Source: Fibrella forsythiae
Lineage (GTDB): Bacteria; Bacteroidota; Bacteroidia; Cytophagales; Spirosomataceae
Reading direction: 5' to 3'
DNA length: 64,000 nucleotides
Assembly: GCF_017353175.1 (NCBI RefSeq)
Contig: NZ_JAFMYW010000002.1
Location: 248,001-312,000, forward strand
Shown here: positions 52,706 through 60,831 of the stretch, piece by piece
Numbering within the stretch: the first letter of the stretch is position 1
Layout: every line of letters begins with the position of its first letter
The notes under the pieces: model-generated
Databases searched by the model: none
The model's input: only the letters and a program-made list of their open reading frames with translations
What the model was told of the DNA's origin: nothing
Program-made: the position numbers and the translations under genes

Positions 52706-53104
52706 ATGAGCACGGGGAATCAAGGACCTATTTCGGTCACGAACAGTAGCATAAACCACTCAGCCGTCGAGTGCACCGAAAGCCTGCGCGGCGTTCAGGA
52801 TGCCCTGTATGTGCTGTCGGGCAAATGGAAATTGCCAATCATTATTACACTAACCGGCCAACCCAGGCGGTTCAAGGAGCTTCAACGACAGATCGCCGGC
52901 ATTACAGCGAAGGTGCTCAGCAAAGAGTTGAAAGAGCTGGAAATGAACGAGTTTGTGGTGCGCAATGTGTACGCCACCACACCCGTCACCATCGAGTATG
53001 AACTCACTGAATACAGCCAGTCGCTCAACACCGTCATCGAAGCCCTGCGCAACTGGGGTATCCAGCACCGCGAACGGATCATTGGTCAGCATAAAACGGT
53101 TTGA
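52706..53104 (+). CDS. HxlR-family winged-helix transcriptional regulator
   Basis: 132 residues. Seen: CTESLRGVQDALYVLSGKWKLPIIITLTGQPRRFKELQRQIAGITAKVLSKELKELEMNEFVVRNVYATTPVTIEYELTEYSQSL, the HxlR/MarR-like winged helix with GKWK, RF.EL.R and ELT. Cys 23 in the N terminus is where redox sensing occurs in some family members. Divergent from doxX with GTATCC/GGATAC dyads between, so likely it regulates doxX and itself. Confidence 0.93.
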   Translation: MSTGNQGPISVTNSSINHSAVECTESLRGVQDALYVLSGKWKLPIIITLTGQPRRFKELQRQIAGITAKVLSKELKELEMNEFVVRNVYATTPVTIEYELTEYSQSLNTVIEALRNWGIQHRERIIGQHKTV

Positions 53105-53142
53105 TACGCTGCGGCAACATGAACAATGTGTTGTAGTGTATT

Positions 53143-53281
53143 GCTTTCTCGCGTCCCTTCGACTAGGCGTCCCCGACAGGCTCAGGGTGATACGACACAT
53201 CCAGTATGTGAATGATGATCTTGAGTGAGAGTGTCACCCTGAGCCTGTCGGGGACGCCTAGTCGAAGGGACGCGAGAAAGC
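53143..53281. repeat. perfect 48-bp palindrome with a CCCTTCGAC...AGGCTCAGGG core (element J)
   Basis: Arms 53143-53190 and 53234-53281 match at 48 of 48 bp; loop 43 nt. Arms hold CCCTTCGAC and AGGCTCAGGGTGA, the two halves of a widespread bacterial repeat, here separated by TAGGCGTCCCCG. Lies between the HxlR-like gene and the second large permease. Confidence 0.95.
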
Positions 53282-53371
53282 GACACACCATATCAATGAA
53301 CAAATCAACCATCCCTCTAGCGCGGCCATTGGCGCGGCTTAACAATTATTAACGGACTGTCTGTTAGATCG

Positions 53372-53405
53372 ATACGTACCTTGGTGGCTCAACTCAGGTA
53401 CGTAT
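53372..53405. promoter_or_regulatory. inverted pair of the ACGTACCT motif before a permease start
   Basis: ATACGTACCT (53372-53381) and AGGTACGTAT (53396-53405), 14-base spacer, ending 3 bases before the permease ATG at 53409. It could be a hairpin over the start site or a dimer-binding site. Confidence 0.5.
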
Positions 53406-53408
53406 ACA

Positions 53409-55817
53409 ATGCTTCAGAACTACCTCAAAATTGCCTGGCGGAACCTGCTGCGCCGCACATTCTATTCACTGCTAAACATTGTCGGATTGGCCGTGGGCGT
53501 CACGTTTGCCTTGCTGATCGGGGCCTATATCTGGGGTGAGTTTCAGGTGAATAGAACCCTTCGCAACGCCAACCAGCAGTGTCTGGTGCAAAGCCGATGG
53601 ACGGAAGAAAACCGGGGAATGGACATTACGTCATTCGCTCCCATTGGCCCGGCATTAAAAGCCGAATACCCGACGTTGGTGGCCAATTTCTACCGCTTCT
53701 ACGGCGTCAGCGCCACGATCTCAAAAGGTACAAACCACTTCCGGGAGTCGATCCAGATCGGCGATTCAACCATGCTGACGATGTTCGGCTTCCCGATGCT
53801 CCACGGTGATCCGCGTACGGCACTGACCGGCCCTAATTCGGTCGTGATTACGGCGGCTAAAGCGATAAAGCTCTTCGGAAAAACCGACGTACTCAACGAG
53901 TCACTGACCATCGAAACGCCACGCAGCGGCAAGCAGCAGTTTCTGGTGACGGGCGTGCTAAAACCCTTGCCCGACAACTCCGTATCGCATTTGCTGAGCG
54001 AAAACAACGAGGTGTTTATGTCGATGAGGGGCGTCGATTTCTTCGGCAATGATGTGTTCTCCTGGCAAAATCCGTACATCGTTACGTACGTAGAGCTACA
54101 ACTGGGAGTAGGCCCGGAGGCGCTTGCAACCCCACTCGCCCAGCTACTGACGAAGAATACCCCGCCCGATGTGCAGAAAAGCCTGACCGCCTACGTCACA
54201 CCCTTGCCCAGTTACTATCTGCAGAGTAACAACGGGCTGATCCGCAACATGATGGTCACGCTGGGGGCAGTAGGGCTGTTTATTCTGCTCATGGCGGTGG
54301 TCAACTTCGTGAACCTGTCGCTGGGTACGTCGGCCACGCGGCTGCGCGAAATTGGCGTCCGGAAAGTGCTGGGTAGCCTCCGTCGTCAACTAACGGCGCA
54401 ATTCCTGATCGAAGCGTTGGCGCTGACAACGGTGGCTACTGTTTTATCAATTGGTTTATACGCGCTGTTTCAGTCGGTGTTCAGCGAAATCGTTGGCAAG
54501 CCGCTTCCGCCGTTGGGACCGTTGCTGATGACCTACGGCTGGGTGCTGATCCTCCTGATTCTGGTGGTTGGCACACTGGCCGGCACATACCCGGCTCTCT
54601 ATTTATCGGCCTACTCGTCGGTCGATTCGCTGAAAGGGAAAGCCCGGTCGGTGCGCGAAGGGCTTTGGTTTCGGCGGGGGCTGGTCACGGTTCAGTTTGC
54701 CATTGCCGTCTTTGTGTTTGTGGGCGCGGTGCTCGTATCGCGGCAGATCGCCTGGTTTTTCAACACCGATTTAGGCTTCAAAAAAGAGGCAGTACTAACG
54801 GTTTCGTCGCTGCCACGTACCTGGTCGAAAGAGGGCGTAAATCGGATGGAGGCTGTTCGCGATCAGTTTGCCCGGTTGCCCGGCGTGCAGTCGGCTAGTC
54901 TATCGTACGAGATTCCCAACGGTAATGTAGGTAATGCCGGACAGCTATTTCGGCAGGGACAGGATTCGACGCAGGCGGTGAACGTGAGCATGATGACCAC
55001 CGACGAGCAGTATGCCCAAGCGTACCAGATTAGGTTGCAAAGTGGTCGGTTTTTTCACGCCGGGCAGGGAATCTACGACTCAACCAGTGTGGTGATCAAC
55101 GAGGCGGCGAGCAAGGCCCTGGGTTATAAAACACCCGAAGCGGCCCTAAATCAATCAGTTCGTTTTCAGGGTATTCCGCTTACCTACCACATTCGGGGAG
55201 TGGTACGGGATTTTCACGTAGGGACCATGCACAAGGCTATTCAGCCTATGGCGTTTGGCCAGGTACAGGCCGCTGCCATTTACCGGTTCTTCTCATTCCG
55301 GCTGGCTCCCGGTAATCCGAAGGAAACCATCGCTGGTCTGGAACGTACCTGGCGCGAGCTTTTCCCCGACGCGCCGTTCGACTATGCCTTTATGGACGAA
55401 ACGCTCCAGAAACTGTATCAGACTGAATTGCAACTGGAAAAAGCGGCCTACGTAGCCACCGGACTGGCCCTGCTGATTGTGCTGCTGGGCGTAGTAGGGC
55501 TGGTATCGCTGAGCGTGGCGCGCCGGACCAAAGAGGTCGGTATCCGGAAGGTACTGGGGGCGTCGGTATCTGGTATTATCGGCCTGTTCCTGCGCGAATA
55601 CGCCTGGACGATGGTGCTGGCCAACCTGATCGCCTGGCCGCTGACCTACTGGCTGGTGTCGAACTGGCTGGCCGACTACGCTTATCATATGCCGGTTACG
55701 CTGTCGCCATTCGTGCTGGTAGGGGCGGGGTTAGCCCTGGTAACGGCTATCGTGATCAGCCTGCAAGTGGTAAAAGCCGCTCTGGTCAATCCCGTAACGA
55801 GCTTACGGAGTGAGTAA
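53409..55817 (+). CDS. ABC transporter permease, FtsX/MacB type, 2 of 3
   Basis: 802 residues, same plan as the other two: N-terminal helix (LLNIVGLAVGVTFALLIGAYIW), MacB-like periplasmic domain, FtsX block (MVTLGAVGLFILLMAVVNFVNLSLGTSATRLREIGVRKVLGSLRRQL..), middle helix and second periplasmic domain (VNRMEAVRDQFARLPGVQSASLSYEIPNGNVG..), FtsX block (LALLIVLLGVVGLVSLSVARRTKEVGIRKVLGASVSGIIGLFLREYAW) and tail NPVTSLRSE. No ATPase of its own is adjacent, so it likely shares the one at 47055 or a distant one. Stands alone after palindrome J. Confidence 0.93.
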   Translation: MLQNYLKIAWRNLLRRTFYSLLNIVGLAVGVTFALLIGAYIWGEFQVNRTLRNANQQCLVQSRWTEENRGMDITSFAPIGPALKAEYPTLVANFYRFYGVSATISKGTNHFRESIQIGDSTMLTMFGFPMLHGDPRTALTGPNSVVITAAKAIKLFGKTDVLNESLTIETPRSGKQQFLVTGVLKPLPDNSVSHLLSENNEVFMSMRGVDFFGNDVFSWQNPYIVTYVELQLGVGPEALATPLAQLLTKNTPPDVQKSLTAYVTPLPSYYLQSNNGLIRNMMVTLGAVGLFILLMAVVNFVNLSLGTSATRLREIGVRKVLGSLRRQLTAQFLIEALALTTVATVLSIGLYALFQSVFSEIVGKPLPPLGPLLMTYGWVLILLILVVGTLAGTYPALYLSAYSSVDSLKGKARSVREGLWFRRGLVTVQFAIAVFVFVGAVLVSRQIAWFFNTDLGFKKEAVLTVSSLPRTWSKEGVNRMEAVRDQFARLPGVQSASLSYEIPNGNVGNAGQLFRQGQDSTQAVNVSMMTTDEQYAQAYQIRLQSGRFFHAGQGIYDSTSVVINEAASKALGYKTPEAALNQSVRFQGIPLTYHIRGVVRDFHVGTMHKAIQPMAFGQVQAAAIYRFFSFRLAPGNPKETIAGLERTWRELFPDAPFDYAFMDETLQKLYQTELQLEKAAYVATGLALLIVLLGVVGLVSLSVARRTKEVGIRKVLGASVSGIIGLFLREYAWTMVLANLIAWPLTYWLVSNWLADYAYHMPVTLSPFVLVGAGLALVTAIVISLQVVKAALVNPVTSLRSE

Positions 55818-55854
55818 CAGGATTTCGGATGTTGGTCCGCCGATGGGTTTTTTG

Positions 55855-55946
55855 TCATCCCGACGACAGGAAGGATCTTGGCGTTCTTAGCCGTAGTGCC
55901 AAGCGCCTTTGATAGGAACGCCACGATCTCTCATTCTTCGGGATGA
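55855..55946. repeat. TCATCCCGA palindrome (element K)
   Basis: Arms 55855-55886 and 55916-55946: TCATCCCGA at one end and TGGCGTTC at the other match, the middle has several mismatches. A T run (55847-55853) precedes it. The TCATCCC end is shared with element L. Confidence 0.75.
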
Positions 55947-56003
55947 TAAAAGCACTGCCTAATTCACAATACTCTCGTTGAATATAACCGAAACAAAGTC
56001 AAC

Positions 56004-58403
56004 ATGCTTCGCGAAAACCTTAAGATGGCCCTGCGCCAGCTACGTACCCAACGTACCTATACGGCGTTGACTATCATCGGTTTGTCTGTTGGTTTAGCGG
56101 GTGGGCTTCTGCTCTTTCTTTTCGTTGAACACCACCTGAGCACCGACCGGCACCACGCTAAGTTCGACCGGACGTTTCGGGTCATGACCGATCTGTATCT
56201 CGATGACGGTACCATCGAATACAACGCCGAATCGGCTCTGCCAATGGCTCAGGCCCTTCGCCGTGACTATCCACAAGTGGAGCAGGCGGCGTTTCTGATG
56301 ATGAACCGCGAACTGACCGTAAGTGTGAAACGAAAGGAGCAGACTACGCCTCTGCGTTTTCAGGAACATACCGGCACCGGGCTGGTTGAACCCGAATGGT
56401 TCGATATACTGGACTACACCTGGCTGCAGGGAAACCCGAAAACGGCCCTCCGCGAACCAAATACCGTGGTGCTGACGGAGTCATGGGCGAAGCGCTATTT
56501 CGGCGACGAAAACCCGATTGGCCAAACGTTAACGCTGAACAACAAAACGGAAGCCATAGTCACTGGCTTGCTGGCTGAGCCACCCACCACGACCGACACA
56601 AACCTGGGTCTGTTCATCTCGCTGGCAACCCTCAAAGCGCTCGATCCCGGCTACGAGGAAACCAGTTGGTATTACCTCAACAGCACCAATCGGGTTTACG
56701 CAACATTGAAAGACCCGAACGCAGTTACCAGCCTGACTGCCAGTTTTTCGGCCTTGTCGAAGAAGCAGTATGGCGATATGAGCAAAGTATTCCGCTTCTC
56801 GATTCAGCCCCTGCGCGATGTGCATTTCGACGTGGCGCGGGGCGGCGAGACCATTCGGAAGTCGCTGGTGTGGTCATTGGGCGCGGTGGGTATACTGCTG
56901 ATCGTGGCGGCGTGCATCAACTTCGTGAACCTCGCTACAGCGCAGGCACTTCGGCGCAGTAAGGAAGTAGGTATTCGTAAATCGTTGGGTAGTTCGCGCA
57001 GCCAGTTGATGGGGCAGTTCCTGCTCGAAACCGCGCTGATCGTTGTGGCTGCTACCTCGCTGGCCCTGCTGATTGTGGTCACCACGCTCCCGCTGTTCAA
57101 TAACTGGACGCAGCTCAGCCTGTCAATTCAGCCCGGCTGTCAAACCGTTGGTTTTGTCGGCCTGCTGTTGCTGATCGTGATAGTGACGGCGGGTGGGTAT
57201 CCGGCGGTAGTGCTGTCGGGCTTTTCGCCGCTGGCGGTGTTGCGGGGGAAACTGATCCGTTCGTCGGTGGGGCGGGGCATAACGGTCAGGCAGGCGCTGG
57301 TGGTGACGCAGTTTGTGATCTGTCAGGCGCTAATCATCGGGGCGTTGGTGGTGGCCCGCCAGGTACGTTACGTACAGCAGGCCGATCTGGGTTTTCGGAA
57401 AGATAATGTCGTTATGGTCAGGCTACCCAACAACCAAACATCTACACTCACAACGTTACGGCAGCAACTGGCACACTACCCCGATATTCAGTCGATCAGC
57501 TTCAACCATCGGTCGCCCGCCAACGATCAGTTGTTTGGCGGTTCGTTCAAATTCGACAACCGGCCCGACTGGGAGAAATTCCCCGTTCGCGAACGCATTG
57601 CCGATTCAGAGTACCTACATACCTACGGCCTGACGCTCGTGGCCGGTCGAAACATCATGGTCAGCGACACTATCCGCGAATACCTCATCAACGAAACGCT
57701 ACTGCATCAACTCGGTTTCCACGACCCCAGGCAGGTGCTGGGCAAAACCATGCAGTATCATCTGTCGGCGGTGCCAATGCCCATTGTGGGGGTGGTAAAG
57801 GATTTTCATCAGAAGTCGCTCCGTGAAGAAATTGGCCCCTGCATCATTGCCAGTAAGACCGACCGCTACGCGCAGGCGAGCATCCGCATAGCCGGTCAAC
57901 AGCCGGCGCAAACGCTGGAGCGGATCCGGCAAACGTGGCAGCAACTGTATCCCAACGACGTATTCGAATACACGTACCTGGACGAGCAACTGGCCCGCTT
58001 TTACCAAACAGAAACGCTGATGGCCCGGCTGATCAACGTGTTCACCGGCATCGCTATCCTGATCTGTTGCTTAGGGCTCTACGGGCTGGTATCGTTCGTG
58101 GTGGTTCAGCGTACGAAAGAGATCGGCGTGCGTAAAGTATTGGGTGCCAGCGTAACCAGTATCGTAGCATTGCTTTCTTCCGACTTCCTGAAACTGGTAT
58201 TTATTGCGCTACTGATCGCCTCGCCCATTGCCGGGTATGTGATGAATGGCTGGCTTCAGGATTTTGCTTACCGGGTCAGTATTGGCTGGTGGGTCTTCGC
58301 CCTCGCCGGTACGTTAGCCATTGCCATTGCGCTGCTAACCATCAGTTATCGAAGCATCAAAGCGGCGCTGGTGAATCCGGTGCAGTCGTTGCGAAGTGAA
58401 TGA
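56004..58403 (+). CDS. ABC transporter permease, FtsX/MacB type, 3 of 3
   Basis: 799 residues. Same architecture: TALTIIGLSVGLAGGLLLFLFV helix; periplasmic domain (HHLSTDRHHAKFDRTFRVMTDLYLDDGTIEYNAESALPMAQALRRDYPQVEQAAF..); FtsX block (LGAVGILLIVAACINFVNLATAQALRRSKEVGIRKSLGSSRSQLMGQF); second half (RQALVVTQFVICQALIIGALVVARQVRYVQQADLGFRKDNVVMVRLP..); FtsX block (IAILICCLGLYGLVSFVVVQRTKEIGVRKVLGASVTSIVALLSSDFLKL); tail NPVQSLRSE. Separated from permease 2 by palindrome K. The 219-base gap downstream holds no gene or clear element. Confidence 0.93.
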   Translation: MLRENLKMALRQLRTQRTYTALTIIGLSVGLAGGLLLFLFVEHHLSTDRHHAKFDRTFRVMTDLYLDDGTIEYNAESALPMAQALRRDYPQVEQAAFLMMNRELTVSVKRKEQTTPLRFQEHTGTGLVEPEWFDILDYTWLQGNPKTALREPNTVVLTESWAKRYFGDENPIGQTLTLNNKTEAIVTGLLAEPPTTTDTNLGLFISLATLKALDPGYEETSWYYLNSTNRVYATLKDPNAVTSLTASFSALSKKQYGDMSKVFRFSIQPLRDVHFDVARGGETIRKSLVWSLGAVGILLIVAACINFVNLATAQALRRSKEVGIRKSLGSSRSQLMGQFLLETALIVVAATSLALLIVVTTLPLFNNWTQLSLSIQPGCQTVGFVGLLLLIVIVTAGGYPAVVLSGFSPLAVLRGKLIRSSVGRGITVRQALVVTQFVICQALIIGALVVARQVRYVQQADLGFRKDNVVMVRLPNNQTSTLTTLRQQLAHYPDIQSISFNHRSPANDQLFGGSFKFDNRPDWEKFPVRERIADSEYLHTYGLTLVAGRNIMVSDTIREYLINETLLHQLGFHDPRQVLGKTMQYHLSAVPMPIVGVVKDFHQKSLREEIGPCIIASKTDRYAQASIRIAGQQPAQTLERIRQTWQQLYPNDVFEYTYLDEQLARFYQTETLMARLINVFTGIAILICCLGLYGLVSFVVVQRTKEIGVRKVLGASVTSIVALLSSDFLKLVFIALLIASPIAGYVMNGWLQDFAYRVSIGWWVFALAGTLAIAIALLTISYRSIKAALVNPVQSLRSE

Positions 58404-58622
58404 GTGGATCGGTATAAAGTGGATTGCCGCTGCGGTCGAAGGGCCAGGCGAAAGCAATCTAGCTAATCATCCTCACAAAATGATCCATCAGGCTACGCAA
58501 AACGCCGCCCATCAAATAGCTGAGGCCAACTCCCGAATTCACGCTGATAATTGACGTGTTGGATTGCTCTGGTGAATAAATGCACTCGGCGCATCAAGCT
58601 AAATAATCAACGTTAGCCGATC

Positions 58623-59735
58623 ATGAAGGGAGGGAGCATTTTGGGAGGTATGCTGATTTGGCTGTTCGCAAACCATGCCGTGGCGCAGCAATCACAACAA
58701 GCTGGCTTGAAGGGAGAGTATTATAACGGGACCAGCTTCGAGCATAAAGTGCTGACACGGATTGACCCGCAATTGAATTTCACCTGGAAAATCGGAAGTC
58801 CTGCCACTGGCCTCGACAGGTCATACTATTCAATACGTTGGACGGGTCAGCTATTGGCTCCGGTGTCAGGTAAGTACACGTTCAATGCCAAAGTCGATGA
58901 TGGTATCCGTATCTGGGTGGGTAATCGCAAGGTGATGGACGTCTGGAAGCTGAACGACTCAGGCAAATTTACCGGCAGCATCGAGCTGAAGGCCGGTCAA
59001 CTGTACGATCTTCGGGTCGATTATTTCAACGATATGTTGGGCGGGGTCATCGAGCTATACTGGGTACGTCCCGACGCTGAAAAACCGTTCCTGAAATTCG
59101 GCGAGCCCATCGGGGAGTTGATCGCGCCGCGCTATTTCCGGCTACCAGCCCCGCCCGGTGCAGCGTTGCCAAAGCCCGTTGCAACGCCCCCGGTAGTGGC
59201 TTCGGTTGCAGTAGCCAGGACCACTTCCAAACTACCACTTTCGGCTAACCCCGGTAGAAAACCGTCTGTTGCCGCTACCAGTGTAGCCGTTAAACCACCG
59301 GTCAGTAATTCGGTGATAAGCACAAAGCCAGTGGCAACGACAGTAATCGCCGTTGCAGCGCCTGTCGTTGTTTCATCTGCGCCAGCATTGGTAGAACGGA
59401 AACCGACCATCCTTCAGCATGTGCAGTTTGAGCAGAGCAGCTACATCCTCTTACCCGAATCATTGCCTGAACTGGATGCCTTGATTCAAACCCTTCGGAC
59501 GAACCCGAACTGGCACATCGAGCTGGATGGGCATACAGATAACGTCGGTGATCCCCGCCTAAACAAGACACTGTCGGAGTACCGGGCGCGGGTGGTGATG
59601 AACTACTTAACCCGCCACGGTATTGCCGAAGACCGGATCACGACGACGGGATACGGCGGCTCGCGACCCATCGCCAGCAATGACACAGAAGCCAACCGCG
59701 CCAGAAATCGCCGCGTCGAGTTTGTGGTGAAGTAG
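58623..59735 (+). CDS. PA14 domain - OmpA C-terminal domain envelope protein
   Basis: 370 residues. Signal MKGGSILGGMLIWLFANHAVAQQ; PA14 domain (~22-165: GLKGEYYNGTSFEHKVLTRIDPQLNFTW...YYSIRWTGQLLAPVSGKYTFNAKVDDGIRIWVGNRKVMDVWKLN...LRVDYFNDMLGGVIELYW) that may bind carbohydrate; a Pro/Ala/Val-rich linker (~170-260); OmpA domain (~265-370: LLPESLPELDALIQTLRTNPNWHIELDGHTDNVGDPRLNKTLSEYRARVVMNYLTRHGIAEDRITTTGYGGSRPIASN...RARNRRVEF) that grips peptidoglycan. So the protein probably links the cell wall to an outer-layer ligand. Confidence 0.93.
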   Translation: MKGGSILGGMLIWLFANHAVAQQSQQAGLKGEYYNGTSFEHKVLTRIDPQLNFTWKIGSPATGLDRSYYSIRWTGQLLAPVSGKYTFNAKVDDGIRIWVGNRKVMDVWKLNDSGKFTGSIELKAGQLYDLRVDYFNDMLGGVIELYWVRPDAEKPFLKFGEPIGELIAPRYFRLPAPPGAALPKPVATPPVVASVAVARTTSKLPLSANPGRKPSVAATSVAVKPPVSNSVISTKPVATTVIAVAAPVVVSSAPALVERKPTILQHVQFEQSSYILLPESLPELDALIQTLRTNPNWHIELDGHTDNVGDPRLNKTLSEYRARVVMNYLTRHGIAEDRITTTGYGGSRPIASNDTEANRARNRRVEFVVK

Positions 59736-59740
59736 GTAGA

Positions 59741-59811
59741 GGGCTACGGGGCTTTGTCATCCCTGCTGGCCGCACCGGCGGACCGGTTGGGATGACAAAG
59801 CCCCGTAGCCC
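59741..59811. terminator. perfect 23-bp hairpin between convergent genes (element L)
   Basis: GGGCTACGGGGCTTTGTCATCC.. (59741-59763) pairs fully with 59789-59811, 25-nt loop. It starts 5 bases after the OmpA-like stop and ends 12 bases before the stop of the convergent gene; a bidirectional terminator is likely. Shares TTTGTCATCCC with element K. Confidence 0.8.
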
Positions 59812-59823
59812 CAAGCTCCTTGC

Positions 59824-60609
59824 CTATTTAGCCACAGGCCGGACCGTGTATTGCTCGAAGCGGAATACTTCCTGCCGAACGACTTCGAACGTACGAATAA
59901 ACTGCTTCTGGGCGGCGGCCAACTTTGGGTCGGCGGGTTCGGCCAGTGCGTTCAGGTTCGATACGGGGCGGGTCATGGCGAAGCCGTAACCTTTCTCGGT
60001 ACCGTTGGGTACCATCAGCGTCGAGAAGCTCCAGGCCCCTAGTTTCTTGTCGCCAATCTGCGTAGTGCGGGCCTGTTTCACCGCGGCCAACGTACCTGAC
60101 AAATCAGCTAGTGGGTCGCGGAGTTTCAGGAAGTCGACGATGACGGTGTTGGTTTTGCCGGGGCCGAAATCAGGACCGAACAGGGCGTCGGTATTTTCCC
60201 AGACTTCGATTTTTACGACGGGTGCGGTCAGGCGGTCGCGACGGTTAAGGTCGGCCATACGTACCTGAACACTGTCGCCGTAGATCTTCGCCATCGCGGC
60301 TGGTGAGGCCCCGCCAATACCCATGTTGGGCGATACAATGCAAGTGACGTAGTCATATTCGCTGGTGTTGGGGTTCGAGCTGAACTGCTTCACCATCATG
60401 TGCCAGCCAATGAGCTTGCCTTCGTCGACGGCGGCCTGATTCACGGTTTTCCATTCTTTCTCGACCGGCAGCGCATCCTGAATGGTTTTGCCGGGGGCTA
60501 GCTTATGGAAGATCAGGTAGGTGTATGTTTTGGAAGCTGTCTGCGCTAAAACGGGAGCAGTGAGGGCAACGCAAACAAGGAGTAGGCAGGTACGTAGTAG
60601 ATGTTTCAC
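59824..60609 (-). CDS. uncharacterised secreted protein
   Basis: 261 residues. Signal MKHLLRTCLLLVCVALTAPVLAQ. The mature part (TYTYLIFHKLAPGKTIQDALPVEKEWKTVNQAAVDEGKLIGWHMM.., YDYVTCIVSPNMGIGG, PVVKIEVWENTD, IVDFLKLRDPLADLSGTLAAVKQART, GAWSFSTLMVPNGTEKGYGFAMTRPVSNLNALAEPAD, QKQFIRTFEVVRQEVFRFEQYTVRPV) reads as two similar ~110-residue alpha/beta halves, as in dimeric alpha-beta-barrel proteins; I do not recognise a named family. Convergent with the PA14-OmpA gene, divergent from the LytS-type kinase. Confidence 0.65.
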   Translation of the reverse strand: MKHLLRTCLLLVCVALTAPVLAQTASKTYTYLIFHKLAPGKTIQDALPVEKEWKTVNQAAVDEGKLIGWHMMVKQFSSNPNTSEYDYVTCIVSPNMGIGGASPAAMAKIYGDSVQVRMADLNRRDRLTAPVVKIEVWENTDALFGPDFGPGKTNTVIVDFLKLRDPLADLSGTLAAVKQARTTQIGDKKLGAWSFSTLMVPNGTEKGYGFAMTRPVSNLNALAEPADPKLAAAQKQFIRTFEVVRQEVFRFEQYTVRPVAK

Positions 60610-60692
60610 AATAAAAAAGGTTTGCCCGTAAAACCCGTTTTACGCTGGCTTTCTACTTGTTAGTTGTGGTGGTTTATGCTTGGAAATTACTT

Positions 60693-60728
60693 GGCTTGGC
60701 GAAGCAATACTTATTACCTCGCCAAGCC
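60693..60728. other. inverted repeat in the divergent gap before the LytS-type kinase
   Basis: GGCTTGGCGA (60693-60702) and TCGCCAAGCC (60719-60728), 16-base spacer. It lies ~100 bases upstream of the kinase ATG and ~85 bases upstream of the divergent gene, so it may be an operator. Confidence 0.4.
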
Positions 60729-60831
60729 ACACCCCCCGCGCCGATTCACCCCATTTTTCGACCGGTTCAACCCATTTCCAACACGCGCCTGCTGGCCGCG
60801 CCTAGTTTTGGCCAACAAGTAAACGGAAACT

